Source: Anticarsia gemmatalis (taxonomy: Eukaryota > Arthropoda > Insecta > Lepidoptera > Erebidae). Taken from it: a DNA stretch of 64,000 bases. Shown in pieces: positions 26,701 to 34,729 of this stretch. Location: NCBI RefSeq assembly GCF_050436995.1, contig NC_134769.1, positions 434,001 through 498,000 on the forward strand, in the 5' to 3' direction. The stretch's first letter is position 1. Each line of letters begins with the position of its first letter. Made by a program: the position numbers and the translations under genes. The notes under the pieces were generated by a model. That model did not search any database and was not told where the DNA came from. It saw only the letters and a program-made list of their open reading frames with translations.

Positions 26701-28381
26701 ATATTTTAAATAATGCATAATATAATAAGTGCTTAAAATTACAGCTTTTAAAATTATTAAACCAGTTTCATTTTTACGAAGACACTATCTGTTGACAAAG
26801 AGCAAAAAAATATTAACCGTACAAAGGTATTGTATGGTTAATATTTCTTTATTAACAAGTACCTAGCCATGTACGTAAAGGTTAAATAATTTTATCTTAA
26901 TTTAAAGGTTTTGAAATATTTCCAGACCGAAGTCATGTCGCAGGAACTTTGCAAACAATGAACATAAAGTACAACCACGCCCGTCATAACTGTTTGTAAA
27001 ATACACAAGATAAAGTGTACCGCGTGGAAATCGAACCTACAACCTTCCACTGACGTCAGTTCATCTTATTCCGTTCGACATTTATCATCCTCTCACTCAA
27101 TTGGTTAGTTTTTCTCGTGTCTCTTTGTAAAATCCAGTAGCCTTTTAACCATATCGGGTTACTATTTTTACTCCTACGATGTAAAACAAGCCTTTAGCAA
27201 GAACGAAACCACGTGTAATAATTTCAGTAGGTGTCAGAAGTACACACCCACATTTTAATTATACCTATTTGTTAAGTACATCAGCACTGAAATTAGTTTT
27301 TATCTAAATATTGCACTTGTAATTTCGTCGTTCATTATCAGAGCATTTGCGCGGCCTTGGGCCCAATACCCATCATGTTGTACATGTAATCTGTCTTATA
27401 CATCACCCCACGTTATCAGTAAAACTACCAACTGATAACGCTTTATCAATACATGTTAAAATCTTGCAAGTTCAATGGCATAAAATTTGATTTTTCATCT
27501 TAAAACACGCAGAACAAACTCACAGAAAGGTGTGAATAACGAAACGCACATTTCTTTTTTTTTGTCGCGAAATAAAAAAAAACTGTAAAAAATACGTTAA
27601 ATAAATAATAAGTACGTTAATAATTCTAAAATGAGTATTTGATAAGTATTTTGTATTTTTATTCCATGAGAATAAGTGAGAATCGGTACGAAAAATGTAG
27701 ACAAAACAAAGAAGGTTGCACAGCCTAAAATAAACTTTTCCGTTTCAAATATTTAAAGGGCCTGAATTAACGATTGTCGGAGTCTTAAAATAAGAGCAGC
27801 CAGTCCACTTGATACTTGAATAAAATAATTATCGAGCCGTGTCTACACATTCCCGAATTCCATTGTTCGCTCACGTTTGATCAAAGAAAATTCCACCCTA
27901 AATAAAAATTGCTTCGAACCAATGAATTAAAACATCCACCATTTTAATTAAACGTTTGCATACAACGAAAATTGTTCACGAAAAGTATTTTAATAAAGGA
28001 CATTACCTGTTTGACGATCAGCCTCGCGACCCTGGGACTCGCGAAGGTGACGAAGCCGTAGCACTTGGAGACACCAGCTCTGTCGTAGATGACCCTGGCC
28101 GCCGTCACCGTGGCGAACCCGGAGAAGAACTTCCAGAGGTCTTCATCCGTGGTCGTCAAAGAAAACCCACCCACGAAGATCCTATTGTGTATAACAGTCC
28201 CGAATTTGGGAGCGTCCGAGGGCGGGAGGGTGTCGTCCGTGTCATCCTCGGGAGAGTTCAACAAAGCCTTCAGCTTCTCATGAGGATCTGCCGTCTTCCT
28301 GTTGTTGGCTGTGCTTTCTTCCACCATATGAGCGCAACTCGCGGACTCGCTACGTATGTACCTCTTAACTCCACTCTCCAT
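2596..28381 (-). CDS. bol: Boule/DAZ-family RNA-binding protein, four coding exons joined 28381..28007, 3975..3913, 3440..3284, 2744..2596
   Basis: The assembled product is 247 residues (744 nt with stop). Residues 64-146 form one RRM, with RNP2 (RIFVGG, 67-72) and RNP1 (KCYGFVTF, 106-113). The stretch DRAGVSK directly before RNP1 is a hallmark of the boule/DAZ family. The RRM ends in RLRVAQAVRKQ, comparable to the family's usual LNI-PAI-KKQ ending. A proline, tyrosine and cysteine-rich tail follows (147-247). All four exons have GT-AG borders and compatible phases (0, 0, 1). Intron 1 is 24,031 bp; the others are 472 and 539 bp. Boule proteins bind mRNA 3' UTRs in germ cells and control meiotic entry, so a gonadal role is inferred from family membership. 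Odd points are Cys in place of the second-position Gly of RNP1 and an RRM more divergent than I expect for insect boule, so a derived paralogue is possible. Additional or alternative exons inside intron 1 cannot be excluded. Confidence 0.85.
2784..2881 (+). mobile_element. SINE family A fragment
   Basis: 3' part only (CACTTGGCCAGCGTGG to CAGCAGTGGGACAG), in boule intron 3. Confidence 0.75.
3284..3440 (-). CDS. bol: boule exon 3 (proline-rich tail, first part)
   Basis: 157 nt. The acceptor is TTTTCCAG followed by ATGAGTCAG, read here as internal Met-Ser-Gln rather than a start. The donor is GATA|GTAAGT, leaving phase 1. It encodes residues 147-198 plus one base, rich in Pro, Leu, Cys and Tyr, ending PPPPYAVYPLPFD. 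Boule and DAZ proteins carry comparable Pro/Tyr-rich tails that bind partners. Confidence 0.8.
3913..3975 (-). CDS. bol: boule exon 2 (last RRM strand)
   Basis: 63 nt, 21 codons, phase 0 on both sides. The acceptor is TTCTTACAG and the donor CAG|GTGAAT. It encodes residues 126-146, ending RLRVAQAVRKQ, which completes the fourth beta strand of the RRM begun in exon 1. It was found by looking for the missing RRM end and is too short to appear as an ORF. The match in position, phase and motif makes it convincing. Confidence 0.85.
5213..5420. mobile_element. Palindromic mariner-type MITE, copy 1
   Basis: Starts TTAGGTCGGGGAAAAGGTC, ends TTTTCCCCGACCTAA. The interior has CTCGATATTTGGGTACCTGG. Arms are more decayed than in the 33252 copy. 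Confidence 0.75.
5753..5792 (+). mobile_element. SINE family A fragment
   Basis: Short 3' end with ACCCTTGCCCAGCAGTGGGA. Confidence 0.6.
6660..6838 (+). mobile_element. SINE family B fragment
   Basis: Body and tail: GATAACGTGCCTGG, then CGGGTATAACAGGCGTGAT followed by TATG repeats. Confidence 0.6.
8015..8255 (-). mobile_element. SINE family B (tRNA-derived, Bm1-like) copy
   Basis: On the minus strand a B box (GGTTCAAATCCC) precedes a body with TGGGACTAACATTGTTAATG and ends in the GGTATAACAGGAGTGATATT type tail. Two related copies (15778 and 32964) also keep the tRNA-like head. Confidence 0.65.
8849..9110 (-). mobile_element. SINE family A copy
   Basis: Near full-length, with B-box remnant GGTTTGAACCC on the minus strand and the CCCACTGCTGGGCAAGG end. 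It explains the ORFs on both strands here. Confidence 0.75.
10296..10510 (+). mobile_element. SINE-like repeat family D
   Basis: CCAGTAGTCAGAAGCTTGAA, CAGATAGACAGTCGCTCCAT and CCAACATAGTTGGAAGAAAG recur at 39455-39650 and in reverse at 20808-20975. Confidence 0.55.
11192..11275 (+). mobile_element. 5S-type SINE 3' tail fragment
   Basis: TTAAACCACGTCAAAGACCT and ACACTAGGTTGACCACTAAC match the tail of the 43812 copy. Confidence 0.55.
13141..13260 (+). repeat. Repeat family E
   Basis: GGGTGTGAATAAAGCAAGGG, TTTGTAAGGATCGTACC and CTCTGCCTACTCCTATG recur at 23521, 26310 and (reverse) 31695. Confidence 0.5.
13464..13584 (+). repeat. 121-bp direct repeat, left copy
   Basis: TGCAAATCCATTAAGGCTTT to TTTTCAATTTGTC, nearly identical to 13989-14109 (about four differences). 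Confidence 0.8.
13800..13965 (-). mobile_element. SINE family C fragment
   Basis: Reverse of the 35678 body: GTCGCGGGGACTTTAACAAA and ACCAGACCCGAAACAATTAT. It lies between the two 121-bp direct repeats. Confidence 0.5.
13989..14109 (+). repeat. 121-bp direct repeat, right copy
   Basis: Partner of 13464-13584, 525 bp apart. The 114-codon ORF here merely crosses the repeat. Confidence 0.8.
14917..14990 (+). mobile_element. SINE family A, decayed fragment
   Basis: CTTGGCCAGCGTAGTGGACT followed by a degenerate 3' end. Confidence 0.45.
15778..16018 (+). mobile_element. SINE family B copy
   Basis: tRNA-like head (TTCGGTCCCCGGGTCGG region), then GGTAACGTGCCCGGCAAAC and ATGGGACTAACATTATAAAT. Confidence 0.6.
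17050..17100. repeat. GGAGGCG-type short tandem repeat
   Basis: Purine-rich GGAGGCG/GGCGGA variants in an otherwise AT-rich intron. Confidence 0.5.
17516..17633. mobile_element. PIF/Harbinger-like MITE
   Basis: Near-palindrome with CCCCCAG... and ...CTCAGAAACCGGGGG ends, flanked by TAA on both sides (17513-17515, 17634-17636). Confidence 0.65.
20225..21400 (+). repeat. Three-unit tandem array of Helitron-like sequence
   Basis: The segment AAACTGAGTCAATATTAG...GGTTGGCGCTGGGGTGACTT occurs at about 20260, 20674 and 21287. Units are separated by ACTATACG(C/T)TACTAATAT...TAGTATAA stretches (20383-20592, 20978-21187). The second unit carries an extra 170-bp insertion (20808-20975). Confidence 0.65.
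20808..20975 (-). mobile_element. SINE-like repeat family D
   Basis: Reverse copy: CTTCTTCCAACTGTGTTGGA, CCAGGTGCAGCTGATA and CCCAGTTAGCTGGGC. Inserted in the tandem array. Confidence 0.55.
22137..22240 (-). mobile_element. SINE family B fragment
   Basis: Tail and body in reverse orientation: ATAATATCACGCATGATACG, then GTGTCTGAAATACG. Confidence 0.55.
22511..22727. mobile_element. Palindromic mariner-type MITE, copy 2
   Basis: Same family: GAAAAAGTCTTTTCGCATTA at one side and its inverse at the other. The interior is in the opposite orientation to copy 1. Confidence 0.75.
23083..23152. mobile_element. PIF/Harbinger-like MITE, truncated
   Basis: Left end CCCCCGGTTTCTGAGGTACA with TAA before it. 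The right half is missing, replaced by a Helitron-like end (GGCGGACAGCTAGTA). Confidence 0.55.
23521..23625 (+). repeat. Repeat family E
   Basis: GGATGTGAATAAAACAAAAG, GTAAGGATCGTACCAAG and CTACCTACCCTTATAGG. Confidence 0.5.
23640..23826 (-). mobile_element. SINE with 5S rRNA-like head, reverse copy
   Basis: Reverse complement of the 43812 element: GGTCACCCATCTATGGAATG and GGTTGCTTAACCCACAGGTC are conserved. The 3' tail is shortened. Confidence 0.62.
25199..25345 (-). mobile_element. Helitron-like fragment
   Basis: TACTAGCTGACCCACGTGGC and CTTCGCTCGCGTAG mark a 3' end. The 5' end is missing. Confidence 0.5.
25828..25932 (+). mobile_element. SINE family A fragment
   Basis: 3' half, from GTCCCCAACCCGCACTTGG to CAGTGGGACATTAATGGG. 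Confidence 0.75.
26310..26420 (+). repeat. Repeat family E
   Basis: GATGTATGGATGTGAATGAA, AAGATCGTACCAAGTGGC and GAAAAAGGCGTGATTTTACG. Confidence 0.5.
28007..28381 (-). CDS. bol: boule exon 1 (start codon and most of the RRM)
   Basis: 125 codons, residues 1-125. The ATG at 28381-28379 follows AAAA and precedes G, a good initiation context. The open frame continues upstream only to a GTG at 28405, which I do not take as the start. Residues 1-60 are a low-similarity acidic and serine-rich leader (SPEDDTDD near 43-50). The RRM then begins with FGTVIHNRIFVGG. The donor is CAG|GTAATG, phase 0; the frame read past it diverges at once into AT-rich intron. Confidence 0.88.
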
Positions 28382-28492
28382 TTTTCCTTGCACTGTTTTT
28401 AACACTAATATAACATGTTCCCTTGTTTACTTAACTAAAATCACTAGCGGCAACTAAAAGGGCACTGGTAGTTCACACGAAAAAACAACTGA
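28382..28492 (-). promoter_or_regulatory. Likely boule 5' UTR and initiator region
   Basis: On the minus strand ATCAGTTG (TCAGT at 28492-28488) matches the arthropod initiator TCAGT. It lies about 110 nt above the boule ATG, with no intervening acceptor needed. A short upstream ATG followed after two codons by TAG lies just before the coding start. This is inferred from motifs only. Confidence 0.3.
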
Positions 28493-29540
28493 TTGTCTGT
28501 AACGCGAGGTTTTATCGATTACGGTGGCACTTATGTTGTATAGGTAGATTTTGTGAGTTGCGCGTTGAGAGCCGAGATCTGACAGACACACGGACGTTAT
28601 TCGAGCGATGTTTAAAAAAAACAAGCAAGATAACAGTGTGTGATTTGAAGATTTTTTAGATACGCACTATAAATAGAGTTTGAGCTATTGTCGACCGCTA
28701 TTTTTACTAGGCGAGGGAAGTAGGTCAGCGGTTGACACCTAGCGGATGAATATTCTTAATGGTTCTTATCTAAGTTAAGTTTAGTTTAGCTGCGTTAAGT
28801 ATAGGTGGCGTGATCGTTATCGATAATAACCTGGTGATGCAGCGATGGCATTTATCTCAGTCTCGTGCATTTAGTGAGAGAAATTAATTATTGTTAACGT
28901 TTTCGACTTGTTATCACTCTGAAATAATAGATACCAATAATTTTAGTTTAACTGTTTCAAAATAATTTTGTCTAATTTGACAGCATTACGCGTAATTTAT
29001 TTATTATCTAATGAAGCAAGCTATTTTTGTTTGCTAATAAAATACAAAGTGTTAATCTCTAAAGCAATAACAAAACGTTTTTGACATTGGTAAATGTTGC
29101 AACTTTTTAAAATTTCCTTTAAAAAAGGTAAATATTAGTTACTAGAGATTTTGATTTATAACACAAAATTAAAAGGTGTAATTTAATATAGTTGATGATG
29201 GCTATGGATTTTTAATTTCTCAAATGATGTTAAGCAAAAACAGCTATGACATAGATCAGCACGATTTTGTTGTTACATTGGAAACAAAGTGAAGCTAAAT
29301 TTGTATAAATATGATTAAAAGACTGACAAAATTACTAAATATCTGAATTGATATGTTTAGACTATTTTAAAGTGTTAACCATTTTTCATAATTCAAATCT
29401 GCAACAGGTGTCTAATATTTACAATCATGGCAACACCGCTATCCTTATGTCATTTCATTTAGTGCAAGTACTTGCAGTTTTTTTTGTTGTTTAGATTTCT
29501 TTTGCAATTTTTCATGAACTAATTTCCCAAATAAACATAT
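28493..29540. other. Upstream region shared by two divergent genes
   Basis: AT-rich sequence between the boule start and the candidate first exon of the kinase gene. No repeat copy and no ORF of note were seen. It is a plausible bidirectional control region, but no individual site can be named with confidence. Confidence 0.35.
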
Positions 29541-29694
29541 AATGAGTGCGTAAACGGTCACATTGTGATGAAACGTATGACGAGAGTGATATAAGTTATT
29601 GTTTGGTGGCGTGTCAACTGGTTGAAATCAAGTTATGTGCAGTTAATTCCGATTAATTGGATTATCAACTTTCGTTCAGTGATTCTTTAAAAAG
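29541..29694 (+). other. Candidate non-coding 5' exon of the kinase gene
   Basis: The stretch ends TTTAAAAAG|GTAAGTGT, a strong donor at 29695. A TCAGT motif lies at about 29676-29680. The first coding exon of the kinase is preceded by a good 3' splice site at 38930-38931, so at least one upstream exon is expected, and this is the best-looking one on the plus strand. The 5' boundary is a guess. Confidence 0.28.
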
Positions 29695-30593
29695 GTAAGT
29701 GTTCATGTTGTAATAGTGTATTGTAACATCCTCAATTAAATTTACGATAGAAATAATAAGCCGTGGCGTTTTAAATGCAGAAAAACGGTGTTATTTGGAG
29801 CATCGCGCTTGTACTAAAATGTTTTCATTTTACCTTCAATTTTTTTATAAAAATAGTGCGATGCGCGTAATAAGCCGGTTTTATTTAAGAATGTTAGTGT
29901 TTATAACCGTGTTCTGTATAAATATAGCGGCAAAACCGGTTGTGGGGTAGAGAGTTTGACTTAAAAGTTATAGTAAACATTTGAACTGAGTTCTTATTTA
30001 AACTAACATAAGACTCAAAATGCGGTGGCAATTTGAGTTCGATATTGTTGTTTGAAGTGAGAGTAGGAACAAATTATAAATAAAAACATATGGCTATTGT
30101 TGTGACACTTTGTTTTGCTTTGTAAATAATTTAATTAGATTAGTTGCTTGTTGAGGTAGGCTCTCTGCTTATTGTCAATTAAATAATGTTTATATACAAT
30201 CATACCACACCATTCCTTTTACAAACTTTTTTGTAACAAACAAACATACATAAAATCAAGTCTAGTTCCCATAGGGGTAGATTACTATATATTAATTCAG
30301 GCCATATGGACTATTCATGAAAATCCATTTGGTTGTTTTCGTGCGATACAGCAGTTAACAAACATCTTTAAGATTTTAATATTAACAAAATGTTAAAGTA
30401 GATTTTACTTTTATTAACCAATTTTTCCTTTGGTATGATTAAATTTAGCTGTTTATGCCCCAGCAGAATGTATTAAGTAGTGCAATGATCGAGACTAATG
30501 CCCAAAAGTATATAAAAGTACTAAAGACACTAAATATAACTAGCGCAAATCATTGCAAATTACTGGATGTTCTCTATAAAGAGTAGTAACACT

Positions 30594-30700
30594 GCATACA
30601 AACATAATATCACTCATGTTGTACCCGAAGGTATAAGCAGAGGCGTACGAAATACACTCACATTTCACCATAAACAATGTTAGTCCCATGTATTATGAGG
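30594..30700 (-). mobile_element. SINE family B fragment
   Basis: ATAATATCACTCATGTTGTACC through AATGTTAGTCCCATGTATTA, read as the reverse of the element. Confidence 0.55.
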
Positions 30701-31371
30701 CAAGCCTATTATCATTTGCGAGACATGTCTACAAGCACAATATTTATTATAGTGCTACTACTGTAACACTACATTAATATAAATATACTATAATAGAGCA
30801 ATTTTAGTACTTGACCGAGTGTTACGTACCAAATACACTAATACCTACCTAAGTAGTTACCTTGGTTGAAATATTCAAGGTTATTTTCATTCATTGTTTG
30901 TTATTCTTTTCTCTGTAAATATAATGAATACAAGTAAAATATCCATTTTATGTGTACTTTTTATTTGTTTGTAGGTATTATACTTATTTATCATTGATCA
31001 GATATTAAGTCCATCAATGACCTCTTCTCACTGAAAAACTTAGTTCTGTCATGACAACTTTATATAGCCAAATATCGTCCGTTCACTGCAACAGTGAACA
31101 AATACCTTGGTATATATTTGTTTAATTCAAAAGATCTGTGTGTTACAGTTGATGTTTGTTATAAAAATGAGCCTGATTTGGAAGTGCAGTGGTGGATTCA
31201 TAACTTTTTCATCATAGGACCGATGCCATTGAGTTACAGGTAGATTACAAGGTTACACTTGCATTGTTTTCGTTTTAGTGTATTTCCAATGATATAATGC
31301 TAGCTCCTAAAAGATATTACTATTATTTCAATGCCTAGGTACTTATCTCTTCTATTTTTTATGAAGAGATT

Positions 31372-31458
31372 GGTGATCATGGTGGTCTCAAGGTCTAACT
31401 CCTCCTTAATTCAGGAGACTCTTGCTCAGCAATGGGACAGTCATGGGTTCAATAAATT
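31372..31458 (+). mobile_element. SINE family A fragment
   Basis: Decayed 3' part ending GCAATGGGACAGTCATGGG. Confidence 0.6.
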
Positions 31459-31694
31459 ATAGGCAATCATTGCCTTTTATTTGACTCATAGAATAAGTTA
31501 TAGTAGCCACATACCTATGTATGTATGTTAGAAATGTTAACTCTCAATTTGTATATGTTAATATTTAATGGTTAGTTTATGCATTATGTATCATTCTGTG
31601 AGTCAGGGAACTGATTTAAATAATTAATTATAATTATAGATAACAATTTGTGTGTCATCATATTGGAAAAAATGACAATCATTATGATACATAT

Positions 31695-31795
31695 CATATT
31701 ACGCCTTTTTCCCCATAGGGAAAGGCAGAGACTAAAGAACACCATTTGGACTGATCCTTACAAACTTCCCTTGCGTTATTCACATCTATATATCT
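31695..31795 (-). repeat. Repeat family E
   Basis: Reverse copy: ACGCCTTTTTCCCCATAGGG, AAGGCAGAGACTAAAG and GATCCTTACAAACTTCCC. Confidence 0.5.
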
Positions 31796-31849
31796 AAATA
31801 CTCCAGGCTACTATTGAGCAATATTTCTGATATACCTAAATTAAAAAAC

Positions 31850-31940
31850 CCAATATCATTTTACGCGAATCGGGAATCGAACCAAAGACTGCTTGTACGG
31901 CAGTCTCGCATCCACTACCGCGTCACAGAGGCCGTCTATT
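31850..31940 (-). mobile_element. tRNA-like SINE fragment
   Basis: Reverse B box CGGGAATCGAACCAAAGAC and reverse A box CACTACCGCGTCACAGAGG. Confidence 0.5.
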
Positions 31941-31992
31941 TCAATACCATTGCCATTACATTTGAGTCTATGAGTCATTGACCATTACGCAA

Positions 31993-32169
31993 TCTATACT
32001 AATATTATAAAGATGAAGAGTTTGTTTGTTTGTTTGAACGCGCTAATCTTAGGATCTACTGGTCCGATTTGAAAAATTCTTTCAGTGTTAGATAGGTCAT
32101 TTATCGAGGAAGGTTATAGGCTATATAACATCACGCTACGGCCATTAGGAGCGGAGTAGCAATGAAAAA
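31993..32169 (+). mobile_element. Helitron-like element, 3'-truncated
   Basis: Begins TCTATACTAATATTATAAAG and lacks the CTAGT end. It is followed directly by a second copy. Confidence 0.65.
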
Positions 32170-32462
32170 TCTATACTAATATACTAGTACTAATACTAAT
32201 ACTATACTAATACTAATATATAATAATATTATAAAGATGAAGAGTTTGTTTGTTTGTTTGTTTGTTTGTTTGAACGCGCTAATCTTAGGATCTACTGGTC
32301 CGATTTGAAAAATTCTTTCAGTGTTAGATAGGTCATTTATCGAGGAAGGTTATAGGCTATATAACATCACGCTACGGCCATTAGGAGCGGAGTAGCAATG
32401 AAAAATGTTACAAAAACGGGGAAAATTATGTGACGCAAGCGACGTTGCGCGGGTCAGCTAGT
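32170..32462 (+). mobile_element. Helitron-like element, complete ends
   Basis: Begins TCTATACTAAT, with an expanded ACTAAT run and five GTTT units. It ends in a hairpin (GACGCAAGCGACGTTGCGCG) and CAGCTAGT. Interior nearly identical to the preceding copy. Confidence 0.7.
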
Positions 32463-32963
32463 GAACAATACAATTAAGCCGGGGTTTTCCTGTACCGTTA
32501 TAAGTCATTATACAGTCGTAATCAGCTCGTAGTAATTTAAGGAAGTAGAATACATTTTTGATAATGGGGATTATGTGGCGTAGGAAATAAAAATGTCCCG
32601 GGAACTATTAAATAAAACTGTTAAATTGAGCTAAGCAGTAGCAGAGTATTGTGTCCTCTACATACATTGACTATCAGTCTAATTACCTACTCTTTAGGAA
32701 AAGTCAAAAACACATTTTAGTATAGAAATATTACATAGTGACGTCACGGTGTCTTAATTTCGTTGGTATCAAATGTTTCGTTCTGCAATAATTACAATTT
32801 CAACATTATTTACCAAAAAAATTGGTTAGTGCGAGCTTTTTGGATAGAATGAGTACAAGTCTAATATTATTTTTTTTCGTTAACCCAGTCTACCCAATTA
32901 TCATAATCTTGTATTATGATTTGGTGGTTAACAAATAGATAGCCGATTTAAATATGATGCATA

Positions 32964-33172
32964 ATACATAATATCGCATATTTTATACCCAAAGGTGCAG
33001 GCAAAGGCGTATGAAATACACAATTTTTTTTCCAATAACAATGTTAGCCCCATGATAGAAATTTTCTGATATAAATTAGAAAAGACGTGTAACACTTTTT
33101 CCGATCGGGAAATCGAATCCGACACCTGATTAAAAGCCGGATACGCTATCGACCGCTGCAGTGGCATGATCA
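32964..33172 (-). mobile_element. SINE family B copy
   Basis: Includes the tRNA-like head in reverse (GGGAAATCGAATCCGACACC) and the body with CAATGTTAGCCCCATG. Confidence 0.6.
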
Positions 33173-33194
33173 CGTTGCGTCTCGTCTTTCATCC

Positions 33195-33246
33195 GTCGTG
33201 TCCGTCGTGTCCGTTGCGTCCATTGCGTCCATCGTGTCCATCGCTC
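33195..33246. repeat. Minisatellite
   Basis: Short tandem run of CGTGTCCGT and close variants, about six units. Confidence 0.6.
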
Positions 33247-33251
33247 ATATA

Positions 33252-33466
33252 TTAGGTCGGAGAAATAGTATTTTCATCATTATAGTATGTATGAACTTGT
33301 ATTAAAATCTTTTCTCTACACAAAAAAGCTCGATATTTGGGTACCTCACGAGCTCACTGAAAGAAACCTAATGAACCGTGTACTCATTTGTGATTCTTGA
33401 AGCCAAAGAGATTTTATTACAAGTTCATACATACTATAATGCGAAAAGACTTTTTCCCCGACCTAA
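33252..33466. mobile_element. Palindromic mariner-type MITE, copy 3 (intact ends)
   Basis: About 215 bp, terminal inverted repeats near 58 bp, and a TA on each side (33250-33251, 33467-33468) consistent with a mariner-like target duplication. No transposase. Confidence 0.8.
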
Positions 33467-33539
33467 TATAATAAAACAGTACATTATCTACCGGAAGTAA
33501 TTCAGACGGTAATTATAAAGAGAGTTCTTTTATCAACTT

Positions 33540-33779
33540 ACTAGCTGGCATGCGCAACTTCGCTTGCGTCACATAAGAAAGAATAATTTTCCCCGTTTTT
33601 GTAACATTTTTTTACTGATACTCTGCTCCTATTGGTCGTAGCGTGATGATATATAGCCTATAGCCTGCCTCAATAAATAAGCTATCCAACAGTAAAGATT
33701 TTTTCAATTCGCATCAGTAGTTTCTGAGATTAGCGCGTTCAAACAAACAAACTCTTCAGCTTTATAATATTAGTATAGA
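33540..33779 (-). mobile_element. Helitron-like element
   Basis: Reverse orientation: ACTAGCTGGCATGCGCAACT at left, TTATAATATTAGTATAGAT at right. Confidence 0.65.
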
Positions 33780-34056
33780 TTTTAATACTTATAATGAACT
33801 GTCTACTTGATAGTATTTGACTTGAAGTGTTACTTGACACTTGAAGGGTTTGAATAAACCTGCAGTTTCACAACCGCAGGTGTTGTGTTACAATACGTTT
33901 GCAAATAATGAAATACTCTGCTTATAGCCACTTATTTAATTAGTTAAGAAGTAAGGGGGATCGCTTATGAGGATTCTCTGACAAGTAACTCGGGAATAAA
34001 CCTTAGTTAGGATTAGGACTAGCACGGCATTCAGTAGTCTATTATTATTATTATGT

Positions 34057-34710
34057 ATGTCTGTTCATTATCTCGGGACTATAGAGTCCCGGACTTTTAG
34101 AAAGCGTGCGTGGGGCCGAAGCCAACAAGTAGAGGCCCATTTAGACAGCTTTAATATTCAAAAAGTATGTAAGGTGTCACAATCCGGTGACTATCCCTGT
34201 CTACACTATAAAGTGCATCCAAGGACAGTCACCGGACTGTGTGGGACTATGGCAAAACTAAAGGGAAAAACTACTTGGGCTATTGGATGAGGTGCTTATG
34301 GACCGGGAAACTAGGAAATTACGGGAACTATGGCGCCTGCCGATAACTATGTTAAAAACATGTAAAAGTGGCAGACGGAGACTCGCCAACTCACAAACTG
34401 GGCCCCCTAAACTAGTCGCTGGACGTTAAACTCTGATCATTTGCTCCCTGAGGGTCCGGCATCACTGGCCCACTAGCCACTTACGCTCAGCATCCGTCCT
34501 CCGAACAGAGTGGGAGCTCTGCTCTCGCGACTCCACTCTGGACGGCCAATGAAGGCAAGCCAGAGGCGGGGGACCGCTTCCTCGTCAGTTTTCACTCCGA
34601 CCAGCCAACTAAGGCAAGCCGGAGATGAGGAAGGGTGACTTCCCCCTGGAGCACTCAGGTACCGCGGGGTCGCAACTCCCCGTCACCTCGCCTCAAGGTG
34701 CCCTGCGGGC
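34057..34710 (+). mobile_element. LINE-like 3' region, copy 1
   Basis: Moderately GC-rich stretch beginning ATCTCGGGACTATAGAGTCC, with TGTGTGGGACTATGGCAAAA further on. The first about 260 bp recur at 53515-53770. A conserved hairpin (TCCGGTGACT...AGTCACCGGA) lies near 34182-34224. I cannot assign the family; it looks like the untranslated end of a non-LTR retrotransposon. Confidence 0.45.
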
Positions 34711-34729
34711 TTATTATTATTATTATTAT
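34711..34729. repeat. (ATT)n tail of the LINE
   Basis: Six ATT units directly after the LINE stop codon on its own strand, as expected for RTE-like elements with short trinucleotide tails. Confidence 0.6.

Larger units (their letters stand above)
3976..28006. other. Boule intron 1 (24 kb), repeat-filled
   Basis: Flanked by the donor GTAATG and acceptor TTCTTACAG of boule on the minus strand. It holds fragments of most interspersed families in the window, listed separately. Between them are long AT-rich stretches without coding signal, for example 9.1-10.3, 11.7-12.8, 14.4-15.7, 18.0-20.2 and 26.5-28.0 kb. Confidence 0.6.

Noticed and set aside
27956..28402. Plus-strand ORFs of 148 and 64 codons opposite boule exon 1
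   Set aside because: Antisense shadows of a GC-rich exon; the minus strand has a clear RRM and the plus frames have no recognisable motif.
28379..28405. Boule start at GTG 28405
   Set aside because: A non-ATG start is unlikely in an animal gene when an ATG in good context follows eight codons later.
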